Shown here: one piece after another, positions 6,081 to 8,681 of the stretch
How positions within the stretch are numbered: position 1 is the first letter of the stretch
Layout of the letters: every line of letters begins with the position of its first letter
Source: JAZKFP01 sp040386355
GTDB lineage: Bacteria > Pseudomonadota > Gammaproteobacteria > Pseudomonadales > UBA6940
Length of the DNA: 8,681 nt
Reading direction: 5' to 3'
Assembly (NCBI GenBank): GCA_040386355.1
Contig: JAZKFP010000027.1
Coordinates: forward strand, 1 to 8,681
Notes under the pieces: generated by a model
The model's database searches: none
What the model was told of the DNA's origin: nothing
Seen by the model: only the letters and a program-made list of their open reading frames with translations
Program-made: the position numbers and the translations under genes

Positions 6081-6785
6081 GTTTATAGGCTTTTTATATA
6101 GAAATAATTAGCAATATATTCTGTGTAATTTTTATTATCTTCGCATGCTGCTATTATTATAGCTAGCAAGCTTTCATCTGCTCGTCCTGCCTTAGCAACG
6201 ACAATTAATACATCTGAAAGACAGCACTAATAAACCCTCTTTTAGTTGAGCAAAAGGATGGGATAAAGTTGAGCATATACAAGATTCAATAATTTAAACA
6301 TCAGGGCATACGCCTACGCTATGCCAAATCTCGACTCATACCACTTATGTTGGAAGGTTAGCTTTTTCAGCAACGGTTTCTGTGCGTGCATCGAATATAC
6401 GTGACACTGTTGATACAACTTTTGCCAAAAAAAGTTTTACTAACTGCAACATTGACTGGTTTCGGTAACGGGTTTGCTGAAATAGGTACTAGTGATGGAG
6501 GCGGTCTTAAAAGTGATATGACTTCCGATATGTTCTTGGTAAAGGTCAAGACAGACTTGAAGCAAAGGAAAGTGTCAGCTGGACATCAATTTTCGCTAGC
6601 AAACATTTATTCCTTGCAGGATTATTTGCTTTGCATGTGGAAGGTTTTAAGGCTTGGGGTCAAATTTGTCTATTTACCATTATTTCGGAATAATTGCTGG
6701 TCTTCAGTCGCTTTAATAGGCCTATCAAAATGTCGAAATTTGAATGGTAAAACAACAATAGATAATAACTTTATAAACGCCAATA
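6081..6785. other. Gene-free stretch with broken open frames on both strands
   Basis: No intact gene is recognised. Protein-like fragments without proper starts occur: minus 6226-6083 (47 codons, containing LIVVAKAGRADESLLAIIIA and ACEDNKNYTEY), plus 6298-6468 (56 codons, containing VGRLAFSATVSVRASNIRDT) and plus 6517-6693 (58 codons, containing HLFLAGLFALHVEGFKAWG). A longer plus frame from 6386 runs into the DUF3616 gene on the opposite strand, with unconvincing composition and no ribosome site. The pattern fits one or more dead genes whose family I cannot name. No terminator for the DUF3616 gene was seen. Confidence 0.4.
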
Positions 6786-7928
6786 TTAAGCCTTTTTGGG
6801 CACGGAAGTTTTAGGCAGTTGCATAATATCAGCCACCATCGTGTGCTCTTTTAATTGACGACTTTTTGAAGCAGAGTCATACACAATAAGCAATGATTGC
6901 TCCACTTCATCGTCTTTAGAAAACAATGTCATTCCTTCTGCGTGGTCCACACCTTGCCCATAAGGTACATCGGCCAACTGAACTAACTTATCAGCAGTAA
7001 CTATGCATTCTTCTATTTGCGCTGTGGCTCCACCTAACCACCTAAAAATAGTTACTGGGCCGTCAATTTCCATGGTTGGTCCGGCTAAGATTAAAATATC
7101 CGCACCCTGAACGCATAAATCACGTATACCAAGACCACCTAGCTGCAGGAAATGTTTACGATAAAGACGCTGTTTAGGCCCAATTGGTTTTAACCGAAGT
7201 GTAATGGGATTTTTCGCATCTTCTTCTGGCTCCACTTCTAAAATAACTGCCCAGCCTCGAAGTACTGGCCCACGAAGCCCAAGTAATAATCGCGCACCCA
7301 CCACAGCTAGACCTTCAATATCAAAACCATTATCCTTGCCCGGAATTGTCAGGAATGATTGCAGATGCTTGTCTTCTTTGAGTGCATCGGTTAATTCATT
7401 ACCTTGAGCTGACCCTAGAAGCTGGGCTGCGATGCGCTTTTTGCCAGGTTTGGGGCTTTGTTTTATTAAGCAGTATGTACCATCGACTTGTTCTAATGGA
7501 ATGCGTGCCAACAGATAGCGGTTGCCATCTTTGCTTAAATTAGCCAATTGCTTTTTAGCTTGTTTCAACCCCTCCTCGATTGTCGGATTGGATCTTTTCA
7601 AACTGTGCGACCCCACTAACCAAAGATAACCGTCACCACAACCTAGACCTTCTATATCAACCTCTTTTACGTCATCAGTATCTTTTGAGGGAGGGACTGG
7701 TAACTCAAGGAAATCAGAAAGTAAAAACTGTTTGTGTTGGCCGTATCTATATTTTCCATTTTCATTGATTAGGGATAAACGCTCTAAACTGATGGATTCA
7801 TCGTTTGCAACCCAAAGAGTATCCTCAATCTTCAAGGCAACTGACAGTCCATCCCTAAGCTCTTTGCACTTACCCAAATTGGCATGTTTAATGTCAAAAT
7901 CAAGATTAATGGTTTTTATTGGATTCAT
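6786..7928 (-). CDS. DUF3616 domain-containing protein
   Basis: A 380-residue, apparently soluble protein with no signal peptide or membrane segment, matching the DUF3616 family, whose function is unknown. Visible family blocks are VDIEGLG with YLWLVGSHSLKR (residues 90-112), GFDIEGLAVVGARLLLGLRG running into PVLRGWAVILE (201-231), LGGLGIRDLCVQGADILILA with GPTMEIDGP (263-291) and VDHAEGMTLF with LLIVYD (327-351). An acidic/His 'D/H-x-EG' element recurs three times (91-94, 203-206, 329-332), each followed by a hydrophobic strand, which suggests a repeat fold such as a beta-propeller; that fold is inferred. It stands alone on the minus strand, convergent with the cls-yihY set. The ATG at 7928-7926 has only a weak AGAAAG ten bases upstream. 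Length and ends look complete. Family assignment is good; role unknown. Confidence 0.85.
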   Translation of the reverse strand: MNPIKTINLDFDIKHANLGKCKELRDGLSVALKIEDTLWVANDESISLERLSLINENGKYRYGQHKQFLLSDFLELPVPPSKDTDDVKEVDIEGLGCGDGYLWLVGSHSLKRSNPTIEEGLKQAKKQLANLSKDGNRYLLARIPLEQVDGTYCLIKQSPKPGKKRIAAQLLGSAQGNELTDALKEDKHLQSFLTIPGKDNGFDIEGLAVVGARLLLGLRGPVLRGWAVILEVEPEEDAKNPITLRLKPIGPKQRLYRKHFLQLGGLGIRDLCVQGADILILAGPTMEIDGPVTIFRWLGGATAQIEECIVTADKLVQLADVPYGQGVDHAEGMTLFSKDDEVEQSLLIVYDSASKSRQLKEHTMVADIMQLPKTSVPKKA

Positions 7929-7956
7929 GATTAAACAACTTTCTATTTATTTTCTA

Positions 7957-7986
7957 AGTATAATTTTTGTTATTAAATAATGTCGC
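7957..7986 (-). promoter_or_regulatory. Probable promoter of the DUF3616 gene
   Basis: On the minus strand GCGACA (7986-7981) and TATACT (7962-7957) are 18 bases apart; the -10 matches five of six consensus positions and the -35 four of six. Transcription would start near 7950, leaving a leader of about 22 bases before the ATG. Confidence 0.4.
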
Positions 7987-8441
7987 TTATTAAAACTGTA
8001 GTCAATTGTTATTCGATAAAGCTCTATAAACGATTAATCAGAAATAGGCGGCTTTTACTAAACAAGAAGTTGCGGAGATTTGAGCTAATTATTTGCTTGG
8101 GATGATATAAAAACTTATTCCGATTTTAATGTCCGCTTAGGGCCGATTACAGACACCGGGAATTCTAATTGACTTGATATCCACTACCATTTTGGAAAAA
8201 ATTTTTGTTTTATGATAGAGGCATCATTTAAATGAATTTAATCTGTATCATTCGTTCTACGAATCTCCCTAAAGAACTTGCATATTTTCTGTAAACTCAG
8301 ACAGAGATAAGAATTTTAATAACTAAGGTCAAATATTTCCGCAATTGATATCTCCATTGCAATACGTTTAGTAAAACTTATTTGAGATATTTTATTCAAA
8401 TTTCAATTTCCACTATAAGCCACTAATAAATATAGAATTAC
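7987..8441. other. Gene-free AT-rich stretch
   Basis: No open frame with a ribosome site or recognisable protein was found on either strand. A short plus-strand frame containing DDIKTYSDFNVRLGPITDTG (ending at a stop near 8170) is best explained by the motif at 8130-8155, not by a gene. Nothing else was identified. Confidence 0.5.
8130..8155. repeat. Possible recurrent proteobacterial intergenic motif
   Basis: The 26 bases begin TGTCCGCTTAGGGCCGAT and end CAGACA; the ends TGTC and GACA are inverted copies. It is GC-richer than its surroundings. From memory it resembles a degenerate intergenic sequence common in proteobacteria (TGTCCGCTTTGGGTCGAT then GCAGACA), often mistranslated into tiny hypothetical proteins. 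This recognition is from memory and not checked. Confidence 0.4.
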
Positions 8442-8449
8442 ATAAATAA

Positions 8450-8480
8450 AAGAAAAAATGCTTAACAATAAATAAGCATT
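8450..8480 (-). terminator. Minus-strand terminator-like hairpin
   Basis: AATGCTTA (8457-8464) and TAAGCATT (8473-8480) form a perfect 8-bp stem with an 8-base loop. Read on the minus strand, it is followed by TTTTCTTTTATT, so it could end a transcript coming from beyond the right edge. No such gene is visible within the window. The stem has only two G-C pairs. Confidence 0.4.
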
Positions 8481-8566
8481 CAATCCTTCAACTAAATTAT
8501 TTTAAAAGTAAATAAAAAAAGATTTACGGTCGCCCCTAGAACAAATTAGTAACTGTCAGAAAGCAG

Positions 8567-8578
8567 ATTACATGTAAT
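8567..8578. promoter_or_regulatory. Perfect 12-bp palindrome
   Basis: ATTACATGTAAT reads identically on both strands. It lies inside the inverted-repeat pair and could be an operator for a gene beyond the right edge. No adjacent gene or promoter in the window supports this. Confidence 0.25.
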
Positions 8579-8681
8579 ACAAAAATGGTGCAGTTTTGTT
8601 GTAGCAATCAACTAGTTAAGCATTTTTAATTTTTATTTATTCCATAAATTTCTCGAATCTTTATCAATTTTTTGTTGGGTC

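Larger units (their letters stand above)
8442..8640. repeat. Imperfect inverted repeat pair enclosing about 150 bases
   Basis: The left arm (8442-8466) starts ATAAATAAAA and ends AAAAATGCTTAAC. The reverse complement of 8615-8640 starts and ends with the same two blocks, differing by a small indel between them. The arms enclose 8467-8614. No target-site duplication or transposase is seen. AT-richness inflates the match, but the 13-base AAAAATGCTTAAC block is not purely A/T. It could be a MITE-like relic or a chance pairing. Confidence 0.35.

Noticed and set aside
6386..6814. Plus-strand frame of 142 codons
   Set aside because: No ribosome site, no family features, and its end overlaps the 3' end of the intact DUF3616 gene; treated as part of the broken stretch.
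8442..8640. Insertion sequence
   Set aside because: No transposase frame and no target-site duplication next to the arms; kept only as a repeat pair.
1..8681. CRISPR array, tRNA or rRNA genes
   Set aside because: No regularly spaced repeats, cloverleaf or conserved rRNA blocks were recognised on either strand.

Overview
The window is an AT-rich bacterial chromosome segment, with coding DNA clearly less AT-rich than the spacers. The recognisable families (YflT-type general stress protein, AI-2E permease, GlsB/YeaQ/YmgE protein, two-HKD cardiolipin synthase, YihY/BrkB, DUF3616, a LigD remnant) and their wording point to a proteobacterium (Pseudomonadota, probably beta or gamma). I cannot name a genus. 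No rRNA, tRNA, CRISPR array, transposase or phage gene was found. A run of ten Ns at 705-714 shows this is draft, scaffolded sequence.

Layout, left to right. 1-206 is an AT-rich leader with two abutting inverted repeats. 219-704 is a general stress protein with a Gly/Ala-rich hydrophobic core, cut by the assembly gap at its last codons, then an intrinsic terminator (746-775). 776-1755 has no intact gene. Its minus strand holds the wreck of a DNA ligase D gene (1157-1602; broken NHEJ ligase) and an unrecognised open-frame fragment (922-1051). 1756-2919 is an AI-2E family membrane permease, divergent from the ligD remnant. 3154-3423 is a small GlsB/YeaQ-type membrane protein with an FNR-like dyad and a plausible promoter upstream and a strong terminator downstream. 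3598-4878 is a phospholipase-D-type cardiolipin synthase. 4974-5846 is a yihY/brkB gene split by one amber codon at a normally Trp position. 5979-6080 is a 33-residue mini-protein with a good ribosome binding site. 6081-6785 shows only broken open frames. 6786-7928 (minus) is an intact DUF3616 protein with its own promoter-like sequence. 7929-8681 has no gene, but holds a motif that resembles a recurrent proteobacterial intergenic sequence and an inverted-repeat pair of about 25 bp.

Read together, this looks like an envelope and general-stress neighbourhood: lipid synthesis (cls), small stress-associated membrane proteins, permeases and a former NHEJ ligase. Decay is visible at several points (ligD with many lesions, yihY with one nonsense change, two long stretches of broken frames), suggesting relaxed selection on stress and repair functions or, for yihY only, possible sequencing error. 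I do not see a clear undescribed multi-gene system. The best leads are the yihY amber codon, the ligD remnant, the FNR-like box before the glsB-like gene and the structured leader of the first gene.
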